From Alphaproteobacteria bacterium (GTDB taxonomy: Bacteria > Pseudomonadota > Alphaproteobacteria > UBA6615): a stretch of DNA of 64,000 nt. Below the pieces are notes generated by a model that was not told the DNA's origin, did not search any database, and saw only the letters and a list, made by a program, of their open reading frames with translations. Each line of letters opens with the position of its first letter. Positions within the stretch are counted from its first letter, which is position 1. Where the stretch lies: positions 31,230 to 95,229 of the forward strand of contig JAALLF010000013.1 of the NCBI GenBank assembly GCA_011087645.1. The letters are read 5' to 3'. Shown here piece after piece: positions 49,509 through 59,688 of this stretch. The position numbers were made by a program, and so were the translations under genes.

Positions 49509-49970
49509 ATGGTGGAGGACGCCTTCGGAATTATCGATGCGGCCGATTTGGCGGGATTTAAGAACCACTACATGGTCGACTACTTATGTCGAACCGGCAT
49601 TGTTCAGCCATCAAAAAACTCCGCTCCAGGCCGGGGCGGCCGTAGATTATACAGCTTTCATGACTTGGTGTTGTTGAGGGCGGTGAACAGTTTGCTTAGC
49701 CGAGGTCTCTCTGTAAGCAGGCTGAAAAAGGCGCAGCAAGAATTTTTGCGCCTACATAAAGATGCGGAGCCTAGCGAGATTCTGACAAAATACCTTGTTA
49801 CCGATGGAGATCGAGTTCTCTATGAAGAAAATTCGTCGAGAGTTATCGAGCTGACGGGAAATGGACAACTCGCCTTCGCATTTGTCCTGGATTTAGCGCG
49901 TATACACTCAGAGGTTTCTGAGAAGGTCGACGGATTCGTCCCGAAACGCAGGAGGCGTCAGCGTCGGTAG
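49509..49970 (+). CDS. MerR-like helix-turn-helix protein
   Basis: IVQPSKNSAPGRGGRRLYSFHDLVLLRAVNSLLSRGLSVSRLKKAQQEF matches the MerR recognition/wing layout. Confidence 0.75.
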   Translation: MVEDAFGIIDAADLAGFKNHYMVDYLCRTGIVQPSKNSAPGRGGRRLYSFHDLVLLRAVNSLLSRGLSVSRLKKAQQEFLRLHKDAEPSEILTKYLVTDGDRVLYEENSSRVIELTGNGQLAFAFVLDLARIHSEVSEKVDGFVPKRRRRQRR

Positions 49971-49979
49971 TATTAATCG

Positions 49980-51293
49980 TTACAAAATAAACTTCGACAG
50001 ATCGGCGTTCTTGGCCAGTTCTTCGACCCGTTCCTTGACCAGCTTGGCGTCGATGACGATGGTTTCGCCGCCCCGGTCGGTGGCGGTGAAGCTGATTTCC
50101 TCGAGCAGGCGCTCGATCACCGTGTGCAGCCGCCGGGCGCCGATATTCTCCACGTTCTGATTGATCTCGGCGCTCAAATCGGCAATCGCTTCGATGGCTT
50201 CTTCGGTGAAGTCCAGGGTCACCTCTTCGGTTTTCAACAAAGCGACCGACTGGCGGATCAAGCTGTTCTCCGGCTCGCGCAGAATGCGGCCGAAATCGTC
50301 GCGGGTCAGCGCTTTCAGGGCAACGCGGATCGGCAGGCGGCCCTGCAATTCGGGCAGCATGTCGGAGGGCTTGGCCAAATGAAACGCACCCGAGGCGATA
50401 AACAGGATATGGTCGGTCTTCACCGCGCCATGTTTGGTGGCCACCGTGGTGCCCTCGATCAGCGGCAATAGATCGCGCTGCACCCCCTCGCGGCTGACAT
50501 CGGCGCCGCCGGCGCGCTCGCTGCGCGCGGTGATCTTGTCGATCTCGTCGAGGAAGACGATGCCGTTATTCTCGACCGCGTGGAGCGCCTCCTGGACGAG
50601 CTTGTCTTCGTCGAGCAGCTTATCGGATTCGTCCGCCATCAAGACTTCGTAGCTCTCCACCACGGTCAGGCGGCGGGGCGCGGTGCGCTGGCCGAACGCC
50701 TTGCCGAGCATGTCGTTCAAATTGATCATGCCCATCTGCGATCCCGGCATGCCGGGGATGTCCATGGTCGGCAGTTGCATGCCGCCGGCGTCGGCGACTT
50801 CGATCTCGATTTCCTTGTCGTCCAACTCGCCGCGCCGCAGCTTGTCGCGGAACGATTGGCGGGTCGCCTCGCTGGCGTTTTCGCCCACCAATGCGTCGAG
50901 AACCCGTTGCTCAGCGTTGACTTCGGCCTGGACGCGGACTTCCTTGCGGCGCACCTCGCGGGTCATCATGATCGACTGTTCGACCAGGTCGCGGACGATC
51001 GATTCCACGTCGCGGCCGACATAACCCACCTCGGTGAATTTGGTCGCTTCGATCTTGATGAAGGGCGCATTGGCCAGTTTGGCCAGGCGTCGCGAGATTT
51101 CGGTCTTGCCGACGCCGGTCGGCCCGATCATCAGAATATTTTTCGGCAGCACTTCTTCGCGCAGATCGTCGGAGAGTTGTTGGCGGCGCCAGCGGTTGCG
51201 CAGCGCGACGGCGACCGCCCGCTTGGCTTCGTCCTGGCCGATAATAAAGCGGTCGAGCTCGGAGACGATCTCGCGCGGTGAAAAGTTGGTCAT
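49980..51293 (-). CDS. hslU: HslU ATPase subunit of HslUV protease
   Basis: [61 protein letters not shown]. Confidence 0.98.
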   Translation of the reverse strand: MTNFSPREIVSELDRFIIGQDEAKRAVAVALRNRWRRQQLSDDLREEVLPKNILMIGPTGVGKTEISRRLAKLANAPFIKIEATKFTEVGYVGRDVESIVRDLVEQSIMMTREVRRKEVRVQAEVNAEQRVLDALVGENASEATRQSFRDKLRRGELDDKEIEIEVADAGGMQLPTMDIPGMPGSQMGMINLNDMLGKAFGQRTAPRRLTVVESYEVLMADESDKLLDEDKLVQEALHAVENNGIVFLDEIDKITARSERAGGADVSREGVQRDLLPLIEGTTVATKHGAVKTDHILFIASGAFHLAKPSDMLPELQGRLPIRVALKALTRDDFGRILREPENSLIRQSVALLKTEEVTLDFTEEAIEAIADLSAEINQNVENIGARRLHTVIERLLEEISFTATDRGGETIVIDAKLVKERVEELAKNADLSKFIL

Positions 51294-51850
51294 AGTTTCT
51301 CGATCGTCAGATTGGTGTTGGTGAAGACGCAAATATCGGCGGCGATACCCATGGCGCGCTCGGCGATGTCGAGGGCGGCGAGTCCGTCCTGGTCGATCAG
51401 CGCGCGTGCGGCAGCCAGGGCGTAGTTGCCGCCCGAACCGATGGCGATGATGCCGTCATCGGGTTCCAGCACGTCGCCGGTGCCAGTGAGCACCAGGGAG
51501 GTCTCCTTGTCGGCCACCGCCATCATCGCTTCCAGGCGGCGCAGATAACGGTCGGTGCGCCAATCCTTGGCCATCTCAACGCAGGCGCGGGTCAATTGGC
51601 CGGGATGCTGCTCGAGCTTGGATTCCAAGCGCTCGAACAGGGCGAAGGCGTCGGCAGTGGCGCCGGCGAAACCGGCGATGACGCTACCGTCGGCCAGGGG
51701 CCGCACTTTGCGCGCCGTCGCCTTAATCACCGTATTGCCGAGACTGACTTGGCCGTCGCCGGCGATCACCACCTGGTTGTCCTTGCGGATCGACAGGATG
51801 GTGGTGCCGTGCCACTCGGCTGAGCCATTCGCGCTATTGTCCGTATACAT
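51290..51850 (-). CDS. hslV: HslV peptidase subunit of HslUV protease
   Basis: [38 protein letters not shown]. Confidence 0.98.
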   Translation of the reverse strand: MYTDNSANGSAEWHGTTILSIRKDNQVVIAGDGQVSLGNTVIKATARKVRPLADGSVIAGFAGATADAFALFERLESKLEQHPGQLTRACVEMAKDWRTDRYLRRLEAMMAVADKETSLVLTGTGDVLEPDDGIIAIGSGGNYALAAARALIDQDGLAALDIAERAMGIAADICVFTNTNLTIEKL

Positions 51851-52064
51851 TCATCTATCCCTTTTGGGCATCTATCCCTTATGGGGCCGGCCGAGGGCGA
51901 CCATAAACCGCCGCGTGGGGCGGCGCCACCGCACCGCCTTCCATTTGGTCATTTGTGCGCCGCCGTCAAGCCCGGCGGCGGCCCGTCTGTAGTGGCTTTG
52001 GTAACCGGTCCCTGCTATGTAGGCGCCGCACCGCTTGTCCAATAGGGCGCTGCAGGAGCCTAAT

Positions 52065-52703
52065 ATGAGCATTCACGAAGTAACCGGGGGCCGTGACCAA
52101 GACGGCCGCACGGCAACAGTTACGCGGCAAACCCGCGAAACCGACATCTCGGTGACCGTCAATCTCGACGGTACCGGCGCCTATGACGTGGAGACCGGCA
52201 TCGGTTTCCTCGACCATATGCTGGAGCAGTTATCGCGCCACAGCCTGATCGATCTGCGGGTGCGCGCGGTGGGCGATCTGCACATCGACTTCCACCACAC
52301 CACGGAAGATAGCGGCTACGCCATCGGCGAGGCGATCAGCGAGGCCTTGGGCGAGCGGGTCGGCATCCGCCGCTATGGCGCTGCGCTGGTGCCCATGGAC
52401 GAGACCCTGACCCGGGTGGCGCTGGATGCGTCGAACCGGCCCTATCTGGTCTGGCAGGTGCCGTTCACGCGCCCCAAGCTGGGTGAAATGGACACCGAGC
52501 TGTTCCAGGAATGGTTCAAAGCGTTCGTCCAATCGGCCGGTCTCACCCTGCATGTGGAGACCCTATATGGCGAGAATAATCACCATATGGTCGAGTCCTG
52601 CTATAAGGGTCTGGCGCGCTCGTTGCGCACGGCTATCGAAATAGATCCGCGCCGCGCGGACGCCGTTCCGTCGACGAAAGGCGTGCTCGGCGGGTCGATG
52701 TAG
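52065..52703 (+). CDS. hisB: Imidazoleglycerol-phosphate dehydratase
   Basis: [55 protein letters not shown]. Confidence 0.97.
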   Translation: MSIHEVTGGRDQDGRTATVTRQTRETDISVTVNLDGTGAYDVETGIGFLDHMLEQLSRHSLIDLRVRAVGDLHIDFHHTTEDSGYAIGEAISEALGERVGIRRYGAALVPMDETLTRVALDASNRPYLVWQVPFTRPKLGEMDTELFQEWFKAFVQSAGLTLHVETLYGENNHHMVESCYKGLARSLRTAIEIDPRRADAVPSTKGVLGGSM

Positions 52704-52742
52704 CGGCGGGGATGGTGATCCCCGTTAGGCAGCCGGGCAGCT

Positions 52743-53606
52743 ATGCCGGAATCTGAACAATCCCAGAATGACCTAGTGCGCCGCGACGATGGCGTGCCCG
52801 GCGCGCTGCCGACCTATGTCACCGCGGCCCGCCATGGCCCCATGGTGCGGGCGCGCAAATGGCTGGTCGACGCCATGGTCGCCAAACGCAGCCGCCAGTC
52901 GCGCAGCACCCTGAAGGCGAAGCCCGAGCTGTGGGCGCTGATGACCGAGGTCGCCGCCGGCACCGCCGTCACCGGGGCATCCTATTCCGATTATTTGACG
53001 CTTTACGAGCAGGTGCGCACCCACCGGCCGCGCGAAATCCTGGAATGCGGCACCGGCATTTCGACGGTAGTGCTGGCCTACGCTTTGCGCGAAAACGCGG
53101 CCGAAGACGGTGGCGCGCCGGGCCGGGTGACGTCGATGGAAGACGATGCCGACTGGTTTCGCATCGCCGGCGAGCGGCTGCCCGGCGCGGTGGCGGACAT
53201 TGTCGAGCTGGTCCACAGCCCCAAGGCTGATGGGTTTTTCAAGTGTTTCCGCGGCGTGCGCTACGAAACCCTGCCCGACCGGCCCTATGATTTCGTGTTC
53301 TCCGACGGACCCGACCGGCACTCGCCGGTCAATGGCGATAAATTGTTCAACCTGGATTTGATCAACGTGGTGCGCAATTCCGACCATCCGGTGCGCGCCG
53401 TCGTCGACAATCACTATCTGACATTCTATGTCTTGCAGAAGGTGTTTGGGCTCGACCGGGCGCGCTATAGCGTCAGCCACAAATTGATGTTCGTTGGCCC
53501 GGTCACCAAACATGATGTGCGTCATTTGAAGAAAGAAACCTTCGTGCCCGATCTGCGTCTGTTCGGGACCACCGAGCTGAAACTTCGCATGACCCTCGAT
53601 GACTGA
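52743..53606 (+). CDS. Putative SAM-dependent methyltransferase-like protein
   Basis: PREILECGTGISTVVLAYAL glycine-rich loop, VTSMEDDADWF, YDFVFSDGPD. Confidence 0.65.
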   Translation: MPESEQSQNDLVRRDDGVPGALPTYVTAARHGPMVRARKWLVDAMVAKRSRQSRSTLKAKPELWALMTEVAAGTAVTGASYSDYLTLYEQVRTHRPREILECGTGISTVVLAYALRENAAEDGGAPGRVTSMEDDADWFRIAGERLPGAVADIVELVHSPKADGFFKCFRGVRYETLPDRPYDFVFSDGPDRHSPVNGDKLFNLDLINVVRNSDHPVRAVVDNHYLTFYVLQKVFGLDRARYSVSHKLMFVGPVTKHDVRHLKKETFVPDLRLFGTTELKLRMTLDD

Positions 53607-53624
53607 GGGCGGGAGGCCGGTTAA

Positions 53625-54005
53625 GTGAAAGTTTATAGCGTGCAAACCCTGCCCTGGTCGTCGGCCAGCGACGGCGATCCCGTGATCATTGCCGAGCGGT
53701 TCAATTGGGCTGCGTTCCTTTTCGGTCCCTTTTGGGCGCTGTGGCACGGCATGTGGCGCACCGCGATTGTGTTGCTGGTGATCGCGGTGGCGGTTGGCGG
53801 GTTCGGCGCGCTGGCCGGCGTGGCCGCCGATCTTGTATCGGCCGTCCAAATCCTGATCCAGATCGCTATCGGGCTGTGGGCCAACGATCTGCGCCGCGCC
53901 GCGCTGTCCCGGCGCGGCTATGTGGAGCGCGCCGTCGTCGCCGGGAACTCACACGAAGAGGCCGAGCACCGCTATTTCACCACAGTGGCGCGGGACGCGG
54001 TCTAG
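53625..54005 (+). CDS. DUF2628 domain-containing membrane protein
   Basis: FNWAAFLFGPFWALWHGMWRTAIVLL, WANDLRRAALSRRGYVERAVV. Confidence 0.88.
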   Translation: MKVYSVQTLPWSSASDGDPVIIAERFNWAAFLFGPFWALWHGMWRTAIVLLVIAVAVGGFGALAGVAADLVSAVQILIQIAIGLWANDLRRAALSRRGYVERAVVAGNSHEEAEHRYFTTVARDAV

Positions 54006-54014
54006 GAATAGACG

Positions 54015-54671
54015 ATGCAAACCGTTGCCATCATCGATTACGGGTCAGGAAACCTGCGCTCGGCCGCCAAGGCTTTTGAGCGCATGGCGGTGGAGAGCGA
54101 ACTCGCCCGGACCATCACGGTCACCGCCGATGCCGATGTGGTCGCCGTCGCCGACCGGGTGGTCTTGCCGGGGGTCGGCGCGTTCGCCGATTGTCACCGC
54201 GGCGTGAGCGAGCCGGCGGGATTGCGGGCGGCGCTGCAGACCGCGGTGATCGACAAGGCCCGGCCCTTTCTCGGTATTTGTGTCGGCATGCAATTGATGG
54301 CGACGCGCGGCCTCGAGCATGGCGAGACGCCGGGCTTCGATTGGATCGCCGGCGATGTGGTGGCAATTAAGCCGTCGTCACCGGATTTGAAAATCCCCCA
54401 TATGGGCTGGAACGAGCTGAACATTGTAGACGCCACCCATCCGGTGCTCGACGGGTTGGCGCCAAACGGCGCGGGGCCGCACGCTTATTTTGTCCATAGC
54501 TATCACCTCGACGCCGCCGAGCGCCGCGATGTTCTGGCGACCACCGATTATGGCGGCCCGATTACGGCTATGGTGGGCCGCGATAATATGGTGGGCACCC
54601 AGTTCCATCCGGAAAAAAGCCAGGCAACCGGCCTGCGGTTGATCGCCAACTTTCTCGATTGGTCGCCGTAA
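54015..54671 (+). CDS. hisH: Imidazole glycerol phosphate synthase glutaminase subunit
   Basis: [53 protein letters not shown]. Confidence 0.97.
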   Translation: MQTVAIIDYGSGNLRSAAKAFERMAVESELARTITVTADADVVAVADRVVLPGVGAFADCHRGVSEPAGLRAALQTAVIDKARPFLGICVGMQLMATRGLEHGETPGFDWIAGDVVAIKPSSPDLKIPHMGWNELNIVDATHPVLDGLAPNGAGPHAYFVHSYHLDAAERRDVLATTDYGGPITAMVGRDNMVGTQFHPEKSQATGLRLIANFLDWSP

Positions 54672-54683
54672 TGCCGGGGGGCG

Positions 54684-55208
54684 GTGAAGATCATGGCTGA
54701 TACCCATATAGAGCGACTGTCGGAATTTCGCGGCAACGACCTCGCCGATCTGTGCGATGCGGCCGAAGAGGCGATCACCGCCGGGGGCGGGTTCGGCTGG
54801 TTGAAGCCGCCGCGCCGCGATGTCATGGAGGCCTATTTGCGCGGCACCCTGCTGGTGCCCGGGCGTACGGTATTTGTCGGTCGCCTCGACGGCGTGATCG
54901 CCGGCTCGGCCCAACTCAACCGGCCGCGCTCGAACGCAGAGGCGCAGTCCTTTACGGTGACCGTCAGCACGTTTTTTCTGGCGCCGTGGGCGCGCGGCCA
55001 TAGCTTGGCGCCGGCGATCTTAGAGGCCTGCGAAGATTTGGCCCGCCGCGAAGCCTATACGGTGCTCAACCTGGATGTGCGCGAGACCCAGAAGCGGGCC
55101 ATTCAAATTTTCGAGGAAAGCGGCTACACAAAATGGGGCGTGCACCCGAAATATGCGCGCATCGACGGCGAATATGTAACCGGCCTGTATTACACGAAGG
55201 ATCTTTAG
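54684..55208 (+). CDS. GNAT-family N-acetyltransferase
   Basis: [54 protein letters not shown]. Confidence 0.85.
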   Translation: MKIMADTHIERLSEFRGNDLADLCDAAEEAITAGGGFGWLKPPRRDVMEAYLRGTLLVPGRTVFVGRLDGVIAGSAQLNRPRSNAEAQSFTVTVSTFFLAPWARGHSLAPAILEACEDLARREAYTVLNLDVRETQKRAIQIFEESGYTKWGVHPKYARIDGEYVTGLYYTKDL

Positions 55209-55216
55209 TCGGCGTC

Positions 55217-55951
55217 ATGATTTTATTTCCCGCCATCGATTTGAAAGACGGTCAATGTGTGCGTCTGCTGCGCGGCGATATGGACCAAGCGACGGTGTTT
55301 AGCGACGACCCGGCCGGCCAGGCGGCGGCCTTCATCGCCGCCGGGGCGGCGTGGTTGCACATCGTCGATTTAAACGGCGCCTTCGCCGGCGAACCGGTCA
55401 ACGCCGCCGCGGTGGAAGGCATATTGGCGGCGGCGCGTGAGGCCGGGGCGGAGGTTCAGCTCGGCGGCGGGATCCGCGATCTGGCGACCATCGATATGTG
55501 GCTGGCCGCGGGCGTAAGCCGGGTTATCTTGGGCACCGCTGCCGTCAAGGATCCCGACATGGTGAAAGCGGCCTGCCAGCGCTTTCCGGGGCGAATCGCG
55601 GTCGGCATCGATGCCCGTGGCGGCAGGGTGGCGGTGGAAGGTTGGGCGGAAACCGCGACGCTAACCGCGGTCGAGCTCGGTCGGCGCTTCGAGGACGCCG
55701 GGGTCGCGGCGATTATCTATACCGATATCGACCGGGACGGCGCCCTGGAAGGCGCCAATGTCGCCGCCACGGCGGAACTCGCGCAGACCCTGTCGACCCC
55801 GGTGATCGCCTCGGGTGGGGTATCGTCCCTGGCCGATTTGGAGCGCCTCAAACCCCATGAGGGCGACGGCATCATTGGCGTTATCAGCGGCCGCGCGATA
55901 TATGACGGGCGGCTCGATGTGGCCGCCGCCCTAAAGTTTCTGGCAAACTGA
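55217..55951 (+). CDS. hisA: Phosphoribosylformimino-5-aminoimidazole carboxamide ribotide isomerase
   Basis: [32 protein letters not shown]. Confidence 0.97.
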   Translation: MILFPAIDLKDGQCVRLLRGDMDQATVFSDDPAGQAAAFIAAGAAWLHIVDLNGAFAGEPVNAAAVEGILAAAREAGAEVQLGGGIRDLATIDMWLAAGVSRVILGTAAVKDPDMVKAACQRFPGRIAVGIDARGGRVAVEGWAETATLTAVELGRRFEDAGVAAIIYTDIDRDGALEGANVAATAELAQTLSTPVIASGGVSSLADLERLKPHEGDGIIGVISGRAIYDGRLDVAAALKFLAN

Positions 55952-55956
55952 GCGCC

Positions 55957-56733
55957 ATGCTGAAAGTTCGTGTCATCCCCTGTCTCGACGTTAAGGACGG
56001 CCGTGTCGTCAAAGGCGTCAACTTCGTCGATCTGCGCGACGCTGGCGATCCGGTCGAGCAGGCCAAGGTTTATGACCGCGAGGGCGCCGACGAGCTGTGT
56101 TTCCTCGACATCACCGCGTCGAGCGATAACCGCGACATTATTTTCGATGTTGTGGCGCGCACGGCGGAGGCCTGTTTCATGCCGCTGACCGTCGGTGGCG
56201 GGGTGCGCACACTCGACGATATCCGCCGCCTGTTGCTGGCCGGCGCCGACAAGGTGTCGATCAATACCGCGGCGGTGACGACGCCGGAATTCGTGCGCGA
56301 GGCGGCCGAGAAATTCGGCAGTCAGTGCACCGTGGTCGCCATCGACGCCAAAGCCACCGGCCCCGACAAGTGGGAAGTGTTTACCCATGGCGGCCGCAAC
56401 CCGACGGGCTTGGATGCGGTGGAATGGGCGCAGCGCATGGAATCCTACGGTGCCGGCGAGATTTTGCTGACCTCGATGGACCGCGACGGCACCAAGGCGG
56501 GCTTCGACGTCGACCTAACCCGCGCCATCGCTGACGCGGTCTCGATTCCGGTGATCGCGTCGGGCGGTGTGGGCACCTTGGACCATATGGTCGACGGGGT
56601 GCGCGAGGGTCACGCCTCGGCGGTGCTGGCGGCGTCGATCTTTCACTTCGGCGAGTACTCGATTGCCGAGACCAAGGCGCACATGGCCGAGGCGGGGGTC
56701 GCGGTGCGGCCGATTGCCGAAAAGAAGGCGTAA
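55957..56733 (+). CDS. hisF: Imidazole glycerol phosphate synthase cyclase subunit
   Basis: [33 protein letters not shown]. Confidence 0.98.
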   Translation: MLKVRVIPCLDVKDGRVVKGVNFVDLRDAGDPVEQAKVYDREGADELCFLDITASSDNRDIIFDVVARTAEACFMPLTVGGGVRTLDDIRRLLLAGADKVSINTAAVTTPEFVREAAEKFGSQCTVVAIDAKATGPDKWEVFTHGGRNPTGLDAVEWAQRMESYGAGEILLTSMDRDGTKAGFDVDLTRAIADAVSIPVIASGGVGTLDHMVDGVREGHASAVLAASIFHFGEYSIAETKAHMAEAGVAVRPIAEKKA

Positions 56734-56738
56734 CCATT

Positions 56739-57092
56739 ATGGCCGATGAAAAATCCGACGCCGCGCTGGACCGGCTCTTCGCGACCATCGAGGCGCGCAA
56801 AAGCGCCGCGCCGGGCTCGTCCTATACGGCGAAACTGTTGGCTGGCGGCACCGCGGCGATCACCGCCAAGATCACCGAAGAGGCGGCCGAAGTGGTGGTA
56901 GCGGCGCTGGAGGAAGGCCCCGAGGCGCTGACCCGCGAGAGCGCCGATCTGCTCTATCATTTGTGCGTCCTGTGGGCCGAGCAAGGCCTTCGCCCGGAAG
57001 ATGTGTGGGCCGAACTGGCGCGCCGCGAAGGGGTGTCCGGCTTAGCGGAGAAAGCATCGCGGAGCCAAAATAGCGACCCGAAACAACGATAG
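56739..57092 (+). CDS. hisE: Phosphoribosyl-ATP diphosphatase
   Basis: SYTAKLLAGGTAAITAKITEEAAEVVVAAL, ESADLLYHLCVLW. Confidence 0.96.
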   Translation: MADEKSDAALDRLFATIEARKSAAPGSSYTAKLLAGGTAAITAKITEEAAEVVVAALEEGPEALTRESADLLYHLCVLWAEQGLRPEDVWAELARREGVSGLAEKASRSQNSDPKQR

Positions 57093-57104
57093 GGAATAGT
57101 GGCG

Positions 57105-57473
57105 ATGGCCTATGATTCGGAAAATATTTTCGCCAAAATTCTGCGCGGCGAAATTCCCTGCGACAAGGTCTTCGAAGACGACCATGCGCTGGCGTTTCGC
57201 GATATCAACCCGCAGACCCCGACCCATATTTTGGTCATCCCCAAGGGCGCCTACGTCTCGTCGGACGATTTCACCGCCAATGCGAGCGAGGCCGAACTGG
57301 CCGGGTTTCTGCGCGCCGTCGGCCATGTCGCCCGCGAGGCCGGCCTGGCCGCGCCGGGATACCGCATGCTGGCCAACCATGGCGCGGACGCCCATCAGGA
57401 AGTCCCCCATTTCCACGTTCACATATTTGGCGGCCAAAATCTCGGCCGGATGATCAAGCCGGTGGACAAATAG
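57105..57473 (+). CDS. HIT-family protein
   Basis: NIFAKILRGEIPCDKVFEDDHALAF, HQEVPHFHVHIFGG (HxHxH). Confidence 0.95.
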   Translation: MAYDSENIFAKILRGEIPCDKVFEDDHALAFRDINPQTPTHILVIPKGAYVSSDDFTANASEAELAGFLRAVGHVAREAGLAAPGYRMLANHGADAHQEVPHFHVHIFGGQNLGRMIKPVDK

Positions 57474-57573
57474 GCCAGCGTAGAATTAGGACGGGCCGCC
57501 TTGCCCGCGGCGGCCCGATCGGCGACAATTGTCCGAATTCCTGGTGTAGAATAAAAAAAGAACGGGAACGCCC

Positions 57574-58434
57574 ATGACCTACGAAAGTTTCACCCTCAAC
57601 GAGATGTCGCCGGCCTGCGGCGGCATCATCGAAGGCATCGATCTTTCCCAGGATCTCACCAACCGCCAGTTCGACGAGATCCACGATGCCCTGCTCGACC
57701 GCACGGTGATCGTGTTCCGCGATCAGCACATCACGCCGGATCAGCAGGTTGCCCTGGCGCGGCGCTTCGGCGAACCGCAGCCGGCCGCGGTGTCGGGCTT
57801 TGAGAAGAGCGCGGAAAATCCGGAAGTCGATATCCTCGAATACGATGCGGACAACCCGCCCCATGTCACGCGCGACCTGTGGCACACCGATTTCGTCGGC
57901 ACCGAGCGGCCGACCCTGGGCACGGTGCTCTACGCCAAGGATATCCCGCCCGAGGGCGGCGACACGATCTGGGTCAGCACGGCGGCGGCCTATGAGGCGT
58001 TGTCCGAGCGCATGAAAGCCCATCTCGATGGCTTGTGGGCGTTCCACAATTCCTACCAGCCCTATGACGAGCATGTTCGGCCGGAAATGTATGAGGACGA
58101 AAAGGGCACCGACTATATCAAGTCGCGGCGCGCCACGTATCGTCCGGCGCTGCACCCGATGGTGCGCACCCATCCGGTGACCGGCAAGCAGGGATTGTTC
58201 GTCAACGAATCCATGACCTCGCTGATCAAGGACATGGATAAGCGCGAGAGCGACTTTCTGCTGCGCTATTTGTTCGATTATCTGCGCACGCCCGAATTCA
58301 ACTATCGCCACAGATGGCAGACCAACGATTTGGCGATTTGGGACAACCGGCTGTCGCTGCACTATGCGCTGTTCGATTATACCGATCATCGCCTAATGCA
58401 CCGCATCGTCATCCAGGGCGATGTGCCGTATTAG
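57574..58434 (+). CDS. TauD/TfdA-family Fe(II)/2-oxoglutarate dioxygenase
   Basis: WHTDFVGTERPTLGTVLYAKDIPPEGGDTIW (HxD), C-terminal WDNRLSLHYALFDY. Confidence 0.93.
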   Translation: MTYESFTLNEMSPACGGIIEGIDLSQDLTNRQFDEIHDALLDRTVIVFRDQHITPDQQVALARRFGEPQPAAVSGFEKSAENPEVDILEYDADNPPHVTRDLWHTDFVGTERPTLGTVLYAKDIPPEGGDTIWVSTAAAYEALSERMKAHLDGLWAFHNSYQPYDEHVRPEMYEDEKGTDYIKSRRATYRPALHPMVRTHPVTGKQGLFVNESMTSLIKDMDKRESDFLLRYLFDYLRTPEFNYRHRWQTNDLAIWDNRLSLHYALFDYTDHRLMHRIVIQGDVPY

Positions 58435-58488
58435 GCGTTGGGCGCTATATTCTCCGGATCGATATCGACAACGGCCAGGGAGAATAAA

Positions 58489-58851
58489 ATGATTGTCGGC
58501 GGCAAAAACCTCATCGCCCTGCACCCCGAAGAGATGGAATGGGAAGACGACACCGATGTATTCACCCTGCCCGAGGGCGTGCAGGTCAAGATGTTTTCCC
58601 ATGACCCGCAAACCGGCCGGCGCGATGGGTTCGCCCGCTTCCCGCCCGGCTATGTCGAGCCCCGGCACAGTCATAAGGGCTGGCACAGCAATTTGATTGT
58701 CGAAGGCGAGATGCATGTCGGCGGCGAAATACTGAAACAAGGCGACTATTTGTTCGGCCCCGGCGACGACATTGCCCACGGGCCGCTGAGTTATCCGGTC
58801 GGCTGCGTGGTCTTTTTCAGCTTCTACGGGCCCACCGAACACGCCCATTAG
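58489..58851 (+). CDS. Cupin-domain protein
   Basis: PPGYVEPRHSHKGWHSNLIVEGEMHVGGEILKQGDYLFGPGDDIAHGP; start MIVGG inferred. Confidence 0.88.
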   Translation: MIVGGKNLIALHPEEMEWEDDTDVFTLPEGVQVKMFSHDPQTGRRDGFARFPPGYVEPRHSHKGWHSNLIVEGEMHVGGEILKQGDYLFGPGDDIAHGPLSYPVGCVVFFSFYGPTEHAH

Positions 58852-58859
58852 GCGCGCAG

Positions 58860-59576
58860 GTGACCCCGCCGCTCAACCTGTATGGCGACCAGATGGTGCC
58901 CACGTCGGGCCGCCACGGCGGGGATATCGCCAGCCAGCGTATCGACGCGCTGGATCGGGCGTGCCTGGAATTTTGTCTGTCCCTGGGCGGCGATGTCGGC
59001 GCCGTCGATATCGGCTGTGGCCTGGGCGCTCAGGGCTTTCGCTTAGCGGCGCTCGGCGCGGCGGTGACCTTGTGCGAGCCGGTCGATATTTCGGCGCGGG
59101 TCGCTCAGTTCAACGAACTCTTCCCGGCGAACCCGGTGCGCTATCTGTGCTGTGACGCCAGACAACTCAGCGCCGGGAATTTCGAGGCCCCTCTTCATAT
59201 CGTCTACTCCCAGCGGGCGATCCACTATCTGCGCTTCGACGAGGCCCGCGCGCTGCTGGCAACCCTGCGCGATGTTTGCCGCCCCGGCGCGCGCTTCTTC
59301 ATTTCCGCGTCGGGTGTCGATAGCGAGCTGGGCGAGGGCTATGCCGGCGCTTCAGTCGACGTCGAGGAACGGATGACGCCCCTGGCGCTCGATATGGCGG
59401 CGAAGCACGGCGTCCACGACGAGATTTGCCTGTATTCGAAAGACGATCTGGCGCGCCTGGGTGAGGCGGCCGGGCTGGAGGTGTTCTCGGTCACCGTGTC
59501 GGACTTCGGCAACAAGAAGGCGATCTTTGGGCTGAAGGATGGCTCGAAGGTGCCATATCACCAGTCCTCATCCTGA
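58860..59576 (+). CDS. Class I SAM-dependent methyltransferase (non-ATG start); C-terminal codons lie in a dispersed repeat
   Basis: VGAVDIGCGLGAQGFRLAALGAAVTLCEPVDISARV motif I/II; stop TGA is inside CCTCATCCTGAGG. Confidence 0.8.
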   Translation: MTPPLNLYGDQMVPTSGRHGGDIASQRIDALDRACLEFCLSLGGDVGAVDIGCGLGAQGFRLAALGAAVTLCEPVDISARVAQFNELFPANPVRYLCCDARQLSAGNFEAPLHIVYSQRAIHYLRFDEARALLATLRDVCRPGARFFISASGVDSELGEGYAGASVDVEERMTPLALDMAAKHGVHDEICLYSKDDLARLGEAAGLEVFSVTVSDFGNKKAIFGLKDGSKVPYHQSSS

Positions 59577-59660
59577 GGAGCCCTTTCGCTTCGCCCTTCG
59601 ATACGGGCCTGGCGGCCCTCCTCAGGATGAGGCGAAAGAGCGTCTCGAAGGATGGCGGGC
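59566..59660. repeat. REP-like palindromic repeat, variant of family A core
   Basis: CCTCATCCTGAGGAGCCCTTTCGCTTCG...CCTCCTCAGGATGAGGCGAAAGAGCGTCTCGAAGGATGG. Confidence 0.8.
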
Positions 59661-59688
59661 GTTCGTTGACCTCACAGGTCTGCACGCC

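Noticed and set aside
57454-58389. 311-aa minus-strand ORF over the TauD-like gene
   Set aside because: Antisense shadow of a clear dioxygenase gene.
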